Shown: positions 25,344-33,953 of the stretch, piece after piece
How the letters are laid out: the number at the start of each line of letters is the position of its first letter
How positions within the stretch are numbered: the stretch's first letter is position 1
Source: Myxococcus stipitatus
GTDB lineage: Bacteria; Myxococcota; Myxococcia; Myxococcales; Myxococcaceae
Direction of reading: 5' to 3'
DNA length: 64,000 nt
Assembly (NCBI RefSeq): GCF_037414475.1
Contig: NZ_CP147913.1
Coordinates: forward strand, 9,496,501 to 9,560,500
Made by a program: the position numbers and the translations under genes
Notes under the pieces: generated by a model
The model's database searches: none
The model's input: the letters and a program-made list of their open reading frames with translations, nothing else
What the model was told of the DNA's origin: nothing

Positions 25344-26288
25344 ATGGCCTCTCCCAAGAACCACCGCAGCGGCTTCGCCGCGCTCATCGGACGCCCCAAC
25401 GTGGGCAAGAGCACCCTGCTCAACGCGCTCACCGGTGAGAAGATCGCCATCGTCTCTGGCAAGCCACAGACGACCCGCAACCGCATCCTCGGCGTGGTGA
25501 CCCGCCCCGAGGGGCAGGTCGCTTTCATCGACACTCCCGGCATCCACCAGGCCAAGGGAGAGCTCAACCGCTACATGGTGGAGACGGCGCTCCAGGCCGC
25601 TGAGGAGGTGGACCTGGTCCTCTTCCTCATCGAGCCGCCCGCGGGTGAGAAGTTCGAGGTGAGCCCCGGCAACCGGACCATCCTCGAGCGGCTCCAGAAG
25701 CTGCGCAAGCCCACCTTCCTGGTCATCAACAAGATCGACAGCCTGCCCAAGGCGGCGCTGTTGCCGCTCATCGACCTGTACCGCACCGAGTTCCCGTTCG
25801 CGGAGGTGGTCCCCATCTCCGCGCGGGAGAAGGACGGCGTGGAGCGCCTGTTCCAGGCGGTGCTGGGCCACCTGCCAGAAGGCGAGCGCATCTTCGACGA
25901 GGACATGCTCACGGACCAGCAGGAGCGCACGCTGGTGGGCGAGTACATCCGCGAGCAGGTGCTTCGTCACTGCCGCCAGGAGATTCCGTACTCCACGGCG
26001 GTGTTGGTCGACATCTTCGACGAGTCCGAGCGGGAGCCCCGCCCCGGGACGCCGCCGGGACAGTTGGGGGGCCTCATCCGCATCGCGGCGTCCATCTACG
26101 TGGAGCGCGACAGCCAGAAGGCCATCATCATTGGCAAGCAGGGGCAGATGCTGAAGACGATTGGCACGGACGCGCGCAAGTCCGTGCAGCGCCTGTTGGG
26201 CGCGCACGTCTATCTGGACCTGCGTGTCCGCGTGGAGCCGCGTTGGAGCGAGCGCCCCGAGGGCCTCAAGAAGCTGGGATACGACTGA
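25344..26288 (+). CDS. era: GTPase Era
   Basis: This 314-residue ribosome-assembly GTPase has G1 GRPNVGKS, G3 DTPG and G4 NKID. The C-terminal KH domain (IIIGKQGQMLKTIG) binds the 3' end of 16S rRNA. ATG 25344 gives the standard N-terminus; about 145 bp separates it from the cyclophilin gene. The der gene begins one base after its stop codon, making an era-der GTPase pair. Confidence 0.95.
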   Translation: MASPKNHRSGFAALIGRPNVGKSTLLNALTGEKIAIVSGKPQTTRNRILGVVTRPEGQVAFIDTPGIHQAKGELNRYMVETALQAAEEVDLVLFLIEPPAGEKFEVSPGNRTILERLQKLRKPTFLVINKIDSLPKAALLPLIDLYRTEFPFAEVVPISAREKDGVERLFQAVLGHLPEGERIFDEDMLTDQQERTLVGEYIREQVLRHCRQEIPYSTAVLVDIFDESEREPRPGTPPGQLGGLIRIAASIYVERDSQKAIIIGKQGQMLKTIGTDARKSVQRLLGAHVYLDLRVRVEPRWSERPEGLKKLGYD

Positions 26289-26289
26289 G

Positions 26290-27669
26290 ATGAAGCCGCT
26301 GGTCGCGATTGTCGGACGCCCCAACGTGGGCAAGAGCACGCTGTTCAACCGCCTCATCGGCCGGCGCCTCGCGCTGGTGGAGGACATGCCGGGCGTGACG
26401 AGGGACCGCCACTACGCCGACGCGGAGTGGGGAGGGCGCTCGTTCACCTTCATCGACACGGGCGGCTTCGTCCCTGGCGAGAAGGACTCGCTGCTCCAGC
26501 AGGTGCGGGAGCAGGCGCAGCTCGCCGTGGAGGAGTGTGACGTCATCGTCTTCGTCACCGACGGCCGCGAGGGCGTGACGCCCGCGGACGAGTCGGTGGC
26601 GGGCTACCTGCGCAAGAGCGGCAAGCCGGTGATTGTCGCGGCCAACAAGCTGGACAACACGTCCGGCACGATGCAGGCGCAGGCGGCGGACTTCTACAAG
26701 CTGGGCCTGGGCGAGGTGCATCCCCTGTCCGCCGAGCACAACCTCGGGGTCAACGGCCTGTTCGACGAGGTCGTGGAGAAGCTGCCGCCGAAGCAGGAAG
26801 GCGAGGGTGACACGGCGCCTCCGGATGACGGCATCATCCGCGTGGCCATCATCGGCCGGCCCAACGTGGGCAAGAGCACGCTGGTCAACGCGATCCTCAA
26901 GGAGAAGCGCGTGGTGGCCAGCGACGTGCCGGGCACGACGCGTGACCCGGTGGACTCGCCGCTGACGTACAAGGAGCGCAAGCTCATCCTCACGGACACC
27001 GCGGGCATCCGGCGCAAGAAGACGATCGCGCACCAGGTGGAGAAGTTCTCCGTGGTGGCGGCGCTCAAGGTGATGGAGCGCAGCGACGTGGCGGTGCTGT
27101 TGATGGACGCCACGGAGCCGGCGGTGGACCAGGACGCGAAGCTGGCGGGACTGGCCGAGGAGCGCGGCCGCGCGCTGGTCATCGTGGTGAACAAGTGGGA
27201 CCTGGTGGACACCGACGCACGGCGCCAGGAGGCGTACCGGGAATCGCTCAAGCACGCGCTGAAGTTCGTGGGCTACGCGCCCATCATCTTCACGTCGGCG
27301 CTGACTGGCTCCAAGGTGGAGAAGGTGGTGGACGTGGCGGTGGAGCTGGCGGAGCAGTTCCGGTTCCGGGCGCCCACGCCGCAGCTCAACCGGCTGTTGG
27401 AGCACATGGTGGACAACCACCCGGCGCCCATCGTGAAGGGCAAGCCGCTGCGTCTGTACTACATCGCACAGGTGGCCGCGGCGCCCCCGACGTTCGCCCT
27501 GACGTGCAACCATCCGGAGGGCGTCCCGGACATGTACAAGCGGTACATCACCAATCAGCTTCGCAAGACGTTCGACCTGCGAGTCCCCATCCGGCTCATC
27601 TTCCGGGCGCGGCCTGGTCAGGCGAAGCGCGCGGCTCGCAAGAAGCCTCACCTTCAGGGGAAGCACTGA
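26290..27669 (+). CDS. der: GTPase Der (EngA)
   Basis: This 459-residue protein has two consecutive GTPase domains, each with GRPNVGKST (residues about 8-16 and 195-203), followed by a KH-like domain. Further motifs are DTGG and DTAG (G3) and NKLD and NKWD (G4). Der acts in 50S subunit maturation. In many proteobacteria der is linked to bamB and yfgM, and that association is conserved here, with both following downstream. Confidence 0.95.
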   Translation: MKPLVAIVGRPNVGKSTLFNRLIGRRLALVEDMPGVTRDRHYADAEWGGRSFTFIDTGGFVPGEKDSLLQQVREQAQLAVEECDVIVFVTDGREGVTPADESVAGYLRKSGKPVIVAANKLDNTSGTMQAQAADFYKLGLGEVHPLSAEHNLGVNGLFDEVVEKLPPKQEGEGDTAPPDDGIIRVAIIGRPNVGKSTLVNAILKEKRVVASDVPGTTRDPVDSPLTYKERKLILTDTAGIRRKKTIAHQVEKFSVVAALKVMERSDVAVLLMDATEPAVDQDAKLAGLAEERGRALVIVVNKWDLVDTDARRQEAYRESLKHALKFVGYAPIIFTSALTGSKVEKVVDVAVELAEQFRFRAPTPQLNRLLEHMVDNHPAPIVKGKPLRLYYIAQVAAAPPTFALTCNHPEGVPDMYKRYITNQLRKTFDLRVPIRLIFRARPGQAKRAARKKPHLQGKH

Positions 27670-27681
27670 AGCGTCCGTGCG

Positions 27682-27711
27682 TTGACACTCGCGGCGCGCG
27701 CTCCATACAGT
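27682..27711 (+). promoter_or_regulatory. probable sigma-70-type promoter for the YfgM-BamB operon
   Basis: TTGACA at 27682-27687 and TACAGT at 27706-27711 are separated by 18 bp, in the gap between der and the YfgM-like gene. The -35 is a perfect consensus and the -10 matches 4 of 6. Confidence 0.5.
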
Positions 27712-27772
27712 GCGCCGCTCTCCCGCTCTCCGACAGGGTAGAGCATCGAAGCGCAGAGAGAGGTTGACCGAC

Positions 27773-28576
27773 GTGGCTGGAACCAAGACCGAGAAGATTC
27801 GCCAGCAGGAGCTTCGTCAGCCGGACACCTTCCAGAAGGTTGGCGCTGACGCGCGTGACTGGCTCATCCAGCGCCAGAAGCTCATCGGCATCGGCGTGGC
27901 CGTCATCATCGTGGGTGGCGTGGGCGTGGCCATCGCCAGCGAGGTGTCCAAGCGCGGCGAGGCGAAGGCCGCCCAGGCGCTGGGCCAGGCGCTCGCCGTC
28001 CTGGATCGCGGCGTGGAGGGCGTGCAGCCCGCGCAGCCTGGTGACACGGACGCCCCCTTCAAGAACCTGAAGGAGCGCGATGAGGCGCTGGTGACGGCGC
28101 TGACCGACTTCCGCAAGGAGCACGCGGGGACCCGTTCCGCGGCCACCGCGGGCCTGTCGCTGGGCGAGGCCCAGTTCCGTCTGGGCCGCTTCGCGGACGC
28201 GCAGTCCACGTTCACCGGGTTCCTGAAGGACGCGGCGCAGAACGACCCGCTCCGCGCGGGCGCGCTGGAGGGCCAGGGCTACGCGTTCGAGGCGGAGAAG
28301 AAGTTCGACGACGCCATCAAGTCCTTCGAGCAGATGGCCTCGGCGGGCGGCGGGGAGTTCCTGGTCGGCATGGGCGCCTACCACAAGGGGCGGATGCTCA
28401 TCGCCCAGGACAAGAAGGAAGAGGCCGCCGGGGTTCTTCAGAAGGTGTCGGCGGACCACCCGAACACGGCCGCGGCGCGGCTGGCCAGCGAGAGGCTGGC
28501 GGTGCTGGCCTCGCAGGGCGTGAAGATTCCGACTCCGGCGCAGGCCGCGCCGGTCGCTGGCACGGACGCGGGGTAG
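27773..28576 (+). CDS. YfgM-like membrane-anchored TPR protein
   Basis: This 267-residue protein has one membrane helix (about 38-58, LIGIGVAVIIVGGVGVAIA). A periplasmic helical region with TPR-type repeats follows (AGLSLGEAQFRLGRFADAQ, EGQGYAFEAEKKFDDAIKSFEQM). In E. coli, YfgM is an ancillary SecYEG subunit that hands proteins to periplasmic chaperones and is encoded beside bamB. GTG 27773 is preferred over TTG 27764 because AGAGAGG is then correctly spaced. The C-terminus is Pro/Ala-rich. Confidence 0.75.
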   Translation: MAGTKTEKIRQQELRQPDTFQKVGADARDWLIQRQKLIGIGVAVIIVGGVGVAIASEVSKRGEAKAAQALGQALAVLDRGVEGVQPAQPGDTDAPFKNLKERDEALVTALTDFRKEHAGTRSAATAGLSLGEAQFRLGRFADAQSTFTGFLKDAAQNDPLRAGALEGQGYAFEAEKKFDDAIKSFEQMASAGGGEFLVGMGAYHKGRMLIAQDKKEEAAGVLQKVSADHPNTAAARLASERLAVLASQGVKIPTPAQAAPVAGTDAG

Positions 28577-28586
28577 CACGCGCGCT

Positions 28587-29750
28587 ATGACGAAGCAGCT
28601 CGTGAGCTGGAAGCATTGGCTGGGGAGCGCCGTGGCGGTCGGTCTCCTGAGCGGTTGCAGTACCCTGCCGCGCTACGGCAATCCGGAGCTGCCTCGTACA
28701 GAGCAGGCGCCACCGCTGGACTACTTCTCGGTGAACTGGTGGGCGCCGCTGGTTGCGCCCACCCTCCTGGAGTACGCCCCTCGCGAGGTCGCCACTCCGG
28801 CGTACGACGCGCGCAGCAAGACGGTCATCGCCGCGACGCGGGATGGTTCCGTCCGTGGCGTGGGCCCGGATGGGAAGGTCAAGTGGACCAAGCACACGAG
28901 CACTCGCTTCTCGGCGGGGGCCACGGTTCATGATGGCATCGCCTTCGTCCCCGGCGCGGACGGCACGCTGTACGCGCTGGATGCCGCGACGGGCGAGCAG
29001 AAGTGGCAGTACGTGGCGGGCGAGTCCCTGGCCACGGCCCCTGTCGTCGCCGAGGGGTTGGTGTTGGTGGCCTCGGAGAGCGACACCCTGTTCGCGGTGA
29101 AGGCCGCCGACGGCGTCTGGGCCTGGCAGTACCGGAGGGATCCTCCGTCGGGCTTCACGGTGCGGGGCGCGTCGGCTCCGCTGGTCCGCGACGGCAATGT
29201 CTACGTCGGCTTCTCCGATGGCTACATCGTGTCCCTCAGCATGAAGGACGGCGCGGCCAACTGGGAGAAGTCACTGTCGGGCTCCGGCAACGAGTTCCTG
29301 GACGTGGACACCACTCCGGCGATGGACGATCACGGGCAGCTCTACGTGGCGTCCTACAAGAATGGCGTCTACGCGCTCAGCGCGGACTCCGGCGACGTGG
29401 TCTGGACGAACGCCGTGAGCGGCATGACGTCGCTGCTGGCGCGCGGACAGATGCTGTTCGTGGTGGGTGATGGCCGGGTGGATGCCTATCTGGCCGAGGA
29501 CGGACGGCTCCTCTGGTCGCATCGTCTGGGCGAAAGGGCCGGATTCACTCCGGTGTTCGCCAAGGGAATGCTGCTCGTGCCCAACCAGCGCTCGCTGTTG
29601 TTCCTGGACCCGAAGACGGGCCAGTCGCGCGTGTCGTGGAACCCGGGCGCGGGTGTCTCGGCCGCGCCCTTCGTGGCGGGCTCGCAGTTGTTCGTGCTCT
29701 CCAACAACGGCGTCCTGTACTCGCTCGATTTCAACGGGCTGAAGGGGTGA
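28587..29750 (+). CDS. bamB: outer-membrane assembly lipoprotein BamB
   Basis: This 387-residue lipoprotein has lipobox LLSGC (Cys near residue 25). A PQQ-type eight-bladed beta-propeller follows, with recurrent motifs such as GTLYALDAATGEQKWQY and GVYALSADSGDVVWTN. BamB is a scaffold lipoprotein of the BAM complex that inserts beta-barrel proteins into the outer membrane. Position after der and a YfgM-like gene supports the call. Its stop overlaps the region of the Nudix start. Confidence 0.88.
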   Translation: MTKQLVSWKHWLGSAVAVGLLSGCSTLPRYGNPELPRTEQAPPLDYFSVNWWAPLVAPTLLEYAPREVATPAYDARSKTVIAATRDGSVRGVGPDGKVKWTKHTSTRFSAGATVHDGIAFVPGADGTLYALDAATGEQKWQYVAGESLATAPVVAEGLVLVASESDTLFAVKAADGVWAWQYRRDPPSGFTVRGASAPLVRDGNVYVGFSDGYIVSLSMKDGAANWEKSLSGSGNEFLDVDTTPAMDDHGQLYVASYKNGVYALSADSGDVVWTNAVSGMTSLLARGQMLFVVGDGRVDAYLAEDGRLLWSHRLGERAGFTPVFAKGMLLVPNQRSLLFLDPKTGQSRVSWNPGAGVSAAPFVAGSQLFVLSNNGVLYSLDFNGLKG

Positions 29751-29755
29751 CGGCC

Positions 29756-30175
29756 GTGGCGACCCGGACGGTCCGCGTGGTGGCGGCGCTGATTCCAGGT
29801 CCTCGCGACGGTCAGCGCTTTCTGGTGCAGCAGCGGCTCCCGGGTGGAAGCCGCGCGCTCCTGTGGGAGTTCCCCGGCGGCAAGGTGGAGGCCGGGGAGA
29901 CGGACGAGGCCGCGCTTGCCCGGGAGTGCCGCGAGGAATTGGACGTGGAGCTCTCCGTGGGACGGCGGCTGTGGGAGGGCCGTCACTCGTATCCCGACCT
30001 GACGGTGGAGCTGGTGCTCTACGGAGCGCGGCTGGTGTCGGGTGAGCCCAAGCCCCTGGGCGCGCATGCGCTGGCGTTCAAGACGCCCGCAGAGATGCAG
30101 TCACTGCCGTTCTGCGAGGCGGACATTCCGCTGCTGGACGACCTGGTGGCGGGAAGGCTGGGCGCGCTCGATTGA
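29756..30175 (+). CDS. MutT-like Nudix hydrolase
   Basis: This 139-residue protein carries the Nudix box GKVEAGETDEAALARECREE, giving the metal-binding REE glutamates, after a typical LLWEFPGGK. Length and the (8-oxo-)dGTP-diphosphatase style of the N-terminus (VRVVAALIPGPRDG) suggest MutT. GTG 29756 is chosen because AAGGGGTGAC precedes it by about 7 bp; GTG 29747 is an alternative that overlaps bamB. The stop overlaps the next ATG. Confidence 0.82.
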   Translation: MATRTVRVVAALIPGPRDGQRFLVQQRLPGGSRALLWEFPGGKVEAGETDEAALARECREELDVELSVGRRLWEGRHSYPDLTVELVLYGARLVSGEPKPLGAHALAFKTPAEMQSLPFCEADIPLLDDLVAGRLGALD

Positions 30176-31056
30176 TGCTGCAGCGGACGTTCCAGCACAT
30201 CCCTGGCGTGGGCCCCTGGCGCGAGAAGGACCTTTGGGCGCGGGGCTTCAAGACGTGGGACGACTATCCGGCGGCGGGCGAAGGCGTGGCCATCACCCGG
30301 AAGACGGATGACATCGCGCGAGAGCGGATTGCGCTGGCTCGGGAGGCGCTGGAGCGCCGGGATTTGCGGCGGCTCGCGGAGCTGATTCCTCCTCGCGAGC
30401 ACTGGCGGCTGTATCCGGAGTTCCATCAGGACGCCGTCTACTTCGACATCGAGACGGATGGCCGCGAGGCACAGGCTCCCACGGTGGTGAGCCTGTTTGA
30501 CGCCTCGGGGCTGCACGTGTTCATCCAAGGCCGGAACATGGACGCCTTGCCGGAGGCCATGGCGGCTCGCCGGTTGTGGGTGACCTTCAACGGCTCCACG
30601 TTCGATGTGCCCGTGCTGCGGAACTACTTTGGTCCCGGGCGTTTCCCGGTGCCGGATGCGCATATCGATCTGCGCTTCGTCACGCGCCGGCTGGGCATGG
30701 GCGGTGGGCTGAAGGAGATCGAAGGAAAGATTGGCGCCGAACGTCCGCCGCACATGAAAGGCGTCAATGGCTATGACGCCGTGCTGCTGTGGCGTGCGTA
30801 CACGCGGCGCGGCGACGTGGAGGCGCTGCGGTTCCTGGTCGAGTACAACCTGTATGACTCGTTCCAGCTCCGCACGCTGATGGACGTGGCGTACAACCGC
30901 GGCGCGGATGACTTGAACCAGGACGTGCCTCGGCTGCCCGTGTTCGAGCGCGGCGACGTGCTGTACGACGTGAGCCGCATCATCCTGGAGCTCGGGCCCA
31001 CGGAGCGGGATCTCCAGACGCTCGCGCGGGTCCGCGCCGAAGAGCAGCTCCCCTGA
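30175..31056 (+). CDS. DEDD-family exonuclease (YprB-like RNase H-fold)
   Basis: This 293-residue protein begins with a helix-hairpin-helix-like IPGVGPWREKDLW. The exonuclease core follows: FDIETDG supplies the first two acidic residues, TFNGSTFDVPVL the second motif, and LVEYNLYDS the last Asp. The predicted activity is 3'-5' degradation of DNA or RNA. The ATG overlaps the Nudix stop (TGATG-type), so the two are translated from one message and may act together in nucleic-acid quality control. Confidence 0.75.
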   Translation: MLQRTFQHIPGVGPWREKDLWARGFKTWDDYPAAGEGVAITRKTDDIARERIALAREALERRDLRRLAELIPPREHWRLYPEFHQDAVYFDIETDGREAQAPTVVSLFDASGLHVFIQGRNMDALPEAMAARRLWVTFNGSTFDVPVLRNYFGPGRFPVPDAHIDLRFVTRRLGMGGGLKEIEGKIGAERPPHMKGVNGYDAVLLWRAYTRRGDVEALRFLVEYNLYDSFQLRTLMDVAYNRGADDLNQDVPRLPVFERGDVLYDVSRIILELGPTERDLQTLARVRAEEQLP

Positions 31057-31218
31057 TTTGGGTCGAGCCCGAGGCGGGCAGGGGGCCTCGGTGACGCTGT
31101 GTCCAGTAGTGGACCTCGAATGCCGCGGATGGGCCGGGATTCCTGGGGCGCGGGGATGCTTGGAATGTGACCCGGGGGCATTTGTACGAAGGGATGTCTC
31201 CTTGGGAGGAATACACAC

Positions 31219-32034
31219 ATGAGCGACCCGACTGACCCGACCCCGAACATCGAGGAGGCTCCCAAGAGCGGCTCGACCGGAAAGCTCGTCGCGATGGGAG
31301 TGGTGGTCGCGGCGGTGGCCGGAGGGGCTGTGTACCTGGGGCTGCGCAATGCGCCGGAGATGCCGACCGCGGTCGTGGAGGCTCCGCGTATTGAAGACGC
31401 GGGTGTTCCGGTCGCTCCGTCCGTGCCAGAAGCGTCATTGCCAGAGAGCGACGGCCGGGTCCGGGAGCTGGCGGGCCGGATGTCGGAGGCCGAAGAGCTT
31501 TCCAAGTGGCTTCAGGAGAAGGACCTGGTTCGCCGGGTGACGGCGGCCGTGAACAATGTCGCGGCGGGCGACAGTCCTCGGATGGTGCTGGGGTTCCTCA
31601 AGCCGGCCGACGCGTTCCAAGTGGCCGAGGCGAAGGACAAGACGCTGACCATCGACCCGAAGAGCCATGCCCGGTACGACCTGGTGGCGCGCGTGGTCGA
31701 TACGTTCGACGTACAGGTCGCTGGGAGCATGTACCGCGACCTCAAGCCGCTCATCGACCAGGCCCATCGAGAGATCGCGCCGCCGGGCCAGGCGTTTGAC
31801 GCCACGTTTGGCCGTGCCATCCAGCACTTGTTGGCGGTTCCAGTGCCGGAGGGCGCGCTGGAGGTCCGGCCACACGGCGGCCTCTATGTCTACGTGTCGC
31901 CGGAGCTCGAGGGACTGAGCGCCGCGCAAAAGCATCTGCTGCGGATGGGGCCGCAGAACATCCGGCTCATCCAGGCGAAGCTGCGTGAGCTTCAAAAGGC
32001 GCTCGGCCTGCCACCCGTGGCCGAGCGCGAATAG
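31219..32034 (+). CDS. DUF3014-type membrane-anchored protein
   Basis: This 271-residue protein has one N-terminal membrane helix (about 22-42, LVAMGVVVAAVAGGAVYLGL) and a periplasmic Pro/Val/Glu-rich linker. The remaining 190 residues match the DUF3014 pattern: KDLVRRVTAAVNNVAAGD, RYDLVARVVDTFD and LKPLIDQAHREIAPPGQAFD. The function of the family is unknown. GGAGG precedes the ATG. It converges on the lipoprotein gene 3 bp away. Confidence 0.7.
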   Translation: MSDPTDPTPNIEEAPKSGSTGKLVAMGVVVAAVAGGAVYLGLRNAPEMPTAVVEAPRIEDAGVPVAPSVPEASLPESDGRVRELAGRMSEAEELSKWLQEKDLVRRVTAAVNNVAAGDSPRMVLGFLKPADAFQVAEAKDKTLTIDPKSHARYDLVARVVDTFDVQVAGSMYRDLKPLIDQAHREIAPPGQAFDATFGRAIQHLLAVPVPEGALEVRPHGGLYVYVSPELEGLSAAQKHLLRMGPQNIRLIQAKLRELQKALGLPPVAERE

Positions 32035-32037
32035 GCG

Positions 32038-32583
32038 CTACTTGCGCTTCTTTTTCTTCGCAGGAGGCGCCGGGGGCGCGGGCTTTTCCTTTTCGCCGGC
32101 GACCTGGAACGTGGCCCGGAGTTCCTCGACGTCGCGGCCCAGGTTGTCGGTGAAGGACGTTCCGGTCTGCGCATCCACGACCAGGGTGTACTGGAAGCCG
32201 GTCTTGAGCGGATGCGGCAGCTTGATGACGTAGACGAGGCCGGAGTCGGATTCCTCGGCGGTGTCGTCGGAGACCATGGCGCGTTCGGCCTCGTCGAAGA
32301 GTCGGACGCGGTAGTTGCGCAGGCCCTGGGTCGTTCGCAGTTCGAGCGTTGAGGTCTGTTCGATGAGGGGCTTTTCGCCAGGCTCCAGGGTGACCTGAGT
32401 GAAGCCAGCCTCGGTCGCCAGATAGCTGAGCGTGAATTGGGTCGGCGGCGGGGTCTTGGGGGCCTCGGGGGGCTGGGCGGTGCCAGAGTCAGGCGCCGTG
32501 TCCGGAGTCTTGTCGGGGCAACCCGTCAGGAGCAGCGCGCCGCAGATGATGGCCGAGGCGAGGCCGGTTCGAAGCAGATGCAT
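32038..32583 (-). CDS. lipoprotein of unknown function
   Basis: This 181-residue protein starts at the ATG at 32583. It has a clear lipoprotein signal (MHLLRTGLASAIICGALLLTGC), a Pro/Thr/Asp-rich spacer and a beta-rich domain, and ends in the very basic KKKKRK. No family is recognised. The frame is open further upstream, but that extension lacks natural sequence and would bury the signal peptide. It is the last host gene before the integrated element, whose left repeat starts at 32871. Confidence 0.75.
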   Translation of the reverse strand: MHLLRTGLASAIICGALLLTGCPDKTPDTAPDSGTAQPPEAPKTPPPTQFTLSYLATEAGFTQVTLEPGEKPLIEQTSTLELRTTQGLRNYRVRLFDEAERAMVSDDTAEESDSGLVYVIKLPHPLKTGFQYTLVVDAQTGTSFTDNLGRDVEELRATFQVAGEKEKPAPPAPPAKKKKRK

Positions 32584-32870
32584 GTGCCGGCTACGGTATG
32601 CGCCCAGGTCCCATGCGAGAAGCGCGGACTCGGCGAGTTCGCGCGGGCGAGGGCTGGCTGCAGGCCCAGGCGACATGCTCGGCGCGATGCCCGGTGACCG
32701 CCGGAGTCCTGGTGGCCCGAGACCCAAGACTGGAGACCGGAATGTGGTGCCGGTGGGCGGGCAAACGGGCCGTCGGTGAGCCCATCAGGTCCCAGCGAGG
32801 TCCGCGGCGAATCGAGGGGCCGGGAGGCCCGAAATGAACCCCCAGAAACCCCACCCCCACAGAATGCCGT

Positions 32871-32890
32871 AAGGTCCGATAACATGCGTT
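32871..32890 (+). repeat. attL: left copy of the 20-bp att core
   Basis: AAGGTCCGATAACATGCGTT is identical to 49444-49463. It contains the XerC arm AGGTCCGATAA (32872-32882), the central hexamer CATGCG (32883-32888) and only the first two bases of the XerD arm. The following bases (TTCAGGCCAGA) do not match TTATGTAAACT. That asymmetry is expected when an attP with a poor XerD arm recombines through XerC at dif. Confidence 0.85.
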
Positions 32891-33305
32891 CAGGCCAGAG
32901 GCTTGTTTTCCCTCGTTGTTCAGTGGTAGGGATCGAGCAATTTCATGCGTCGCGCGCAATGTTCGGCCCCACTCGCGTCCTGAGTCAGGACGGCAGAAAT
33001 CGGCCGTTAGCGCGGCGTAGCTCAACGCATCCGGTTCCGGGGCCCGTATCTGTGTCGGCCCACGTTGCTAGCGCGGGACCATCAGAATGCCGCTGGAGTT
33101 GCTAGCTCCAGACGTGCTCAGGGCCCGGTTTGGCGCGCTAACGCCAACCGGGCCCGCCCTTTTTCAAGGCGGATTGCACAAACTTACGACTTGCGCGGGC
33201 AAGTATTCAAGCCCTCTCACTGATGAGGGTGCAATGCCTACCCAGTAGGATGCCGCCTACAGCAATGACTTATGTGGCATTGCTTGCGGCGTTATCCTGC
33301 TTTGC
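32891..33305 (+). ncRNA. gene-free left end of the element; candidate small RNA ending at a strong terminator
   Basis: No ORF with natural composition occurs here. A hairpin CTGGAG/CTCCAG (33093-33111) is followed closely by a strong intrinsic terminator (33121-33164). Because no CDS precedes the terminator inside the element, a short transcript starting after the left repeat is likely; its promoter is not identified. The final 140 bp (33165-33305) are A/T-richer and probably hold the promoter of the toxin gene. Confidence 0.4.
33121..33164 (+). terminator. strong intrinsic terminator near the left end of the element
   Basis: GGGCCCGGTTTGGCG (33121-33135) pairs with CGCCAACCGGGCCC (33142-33155) with one bulged T. 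The loop is CGCTAA, and GCCCTTTTT follows. It insulates the toxin gene from upstream host or element transcription. Confidence 0.85.
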
Positions 33306-33950
33306 ATGTTTACGTCCGTAGGGCAGGGCATCCGCGTTTTGCTGGTCGCAGTGCTGGTCCTTGCCTCGGCCTGTGGGTCCGCGACAGTGGGGGGCGTTGG
33401 AATGCCGCCGGCATCCGCCAAGTGGCTTGGTCCACCCGTGCTCACCCCAGACGGTGGCGAAGTCCGATTCGCCATCTACTACGGTCCCTGGAGCTGTAAC
33501 TCGCGGCAGATGGCGAGCTGTCAGTCTCAATGCCGGCGCGAGGGGAGAGTTGCCCTCGGGTGCATCTGGTTGGCCGACATCAAGGGGGACTGGGTTGGTC
33601 GCTGGATGTGGCTGCCGGCCGAAGCTGGGACGCGCTACCCCCTCACGCATTGCTGCTGCGACTACCCAGCCGTTGACCCGGAGAGTGGCCGCCAGCTCTG
33701 GAGCAATGCGCGGGATGCGTTTCGCCGCTCGTGGGCTGATGAGTTCGGCCAGTGGCCGACAACAGCGGGGCGCAACTGGCCGGGACACCACATCCACGAC
33801 CTTGCGCATGGCGGTCATCCAACGTCACCGCGCAACCTGTTACCCGTGCCGCCTGAAGTGCATAGCGTGTTCAACGGGGCCTATCCTCAGTGCTACACCC
33901 GAGGCAGCCGATGGTCTGTTGTAGGGCCGGACCTGCCGTACAGCGATTAG
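33306..33950 (+). CDS. lipoprotein with C-terminal HNH/xHH-type nuclease toxin domain (SitA-like candidate)
   Basis: This 214-residue protein has a lipoprotein signal with lipobox LASAC (Cys23). A cysteine-rich middle (cysteines at 64, 72, 76, 86 and a CCC at 116-118) follows. The C-terminal 65 residues read GHHIHDLAHGG…NLLPVPPEVHSVFN (HH161-162, N177, H186, N190). That pattern matches the HNH/endonuclease VII superfamily of polymorphic-toxin nucleases (xHH families). A SUKH immunity-type gene follows 3 bp downstream. In myxobacteria, lipoprotein toxins of the SitA type are passed between cells by TraAB outer-membrane exchange and are linked to mobile elements; this gene fits that profile. 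Nuclease activity and delivery route are inferred. Confidence 0.7.
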   Translation: MFTSVGQGIRVLLVAVLVLASACGSATVGGVGMPPASAKWLGPPVLTPDGGEVRFAIYYGPWSCNSRQMASCQSQCRREGRVALGCIWLADIKGDWVGRWMWLPAEAGTRYPLTHCCCDYPAVDPESGRQLWSNARDAFRRSWADEFGQWPTTAGRNWPGHHIHDLAHGGHPTSPRNLLPVPPEVHSVFNGAYPQCYTRGSRWSVVGPDLPYSD

Positions 33951-33953
33951 CCC

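Noticed and set aside
32591..33025. Minus-strand ORF crossing the left att core, and a similar one at 49146-49562
   Set aside because: Both simply read through the dif sequence. Composition is unnatural and neither has a ribosome binding site.
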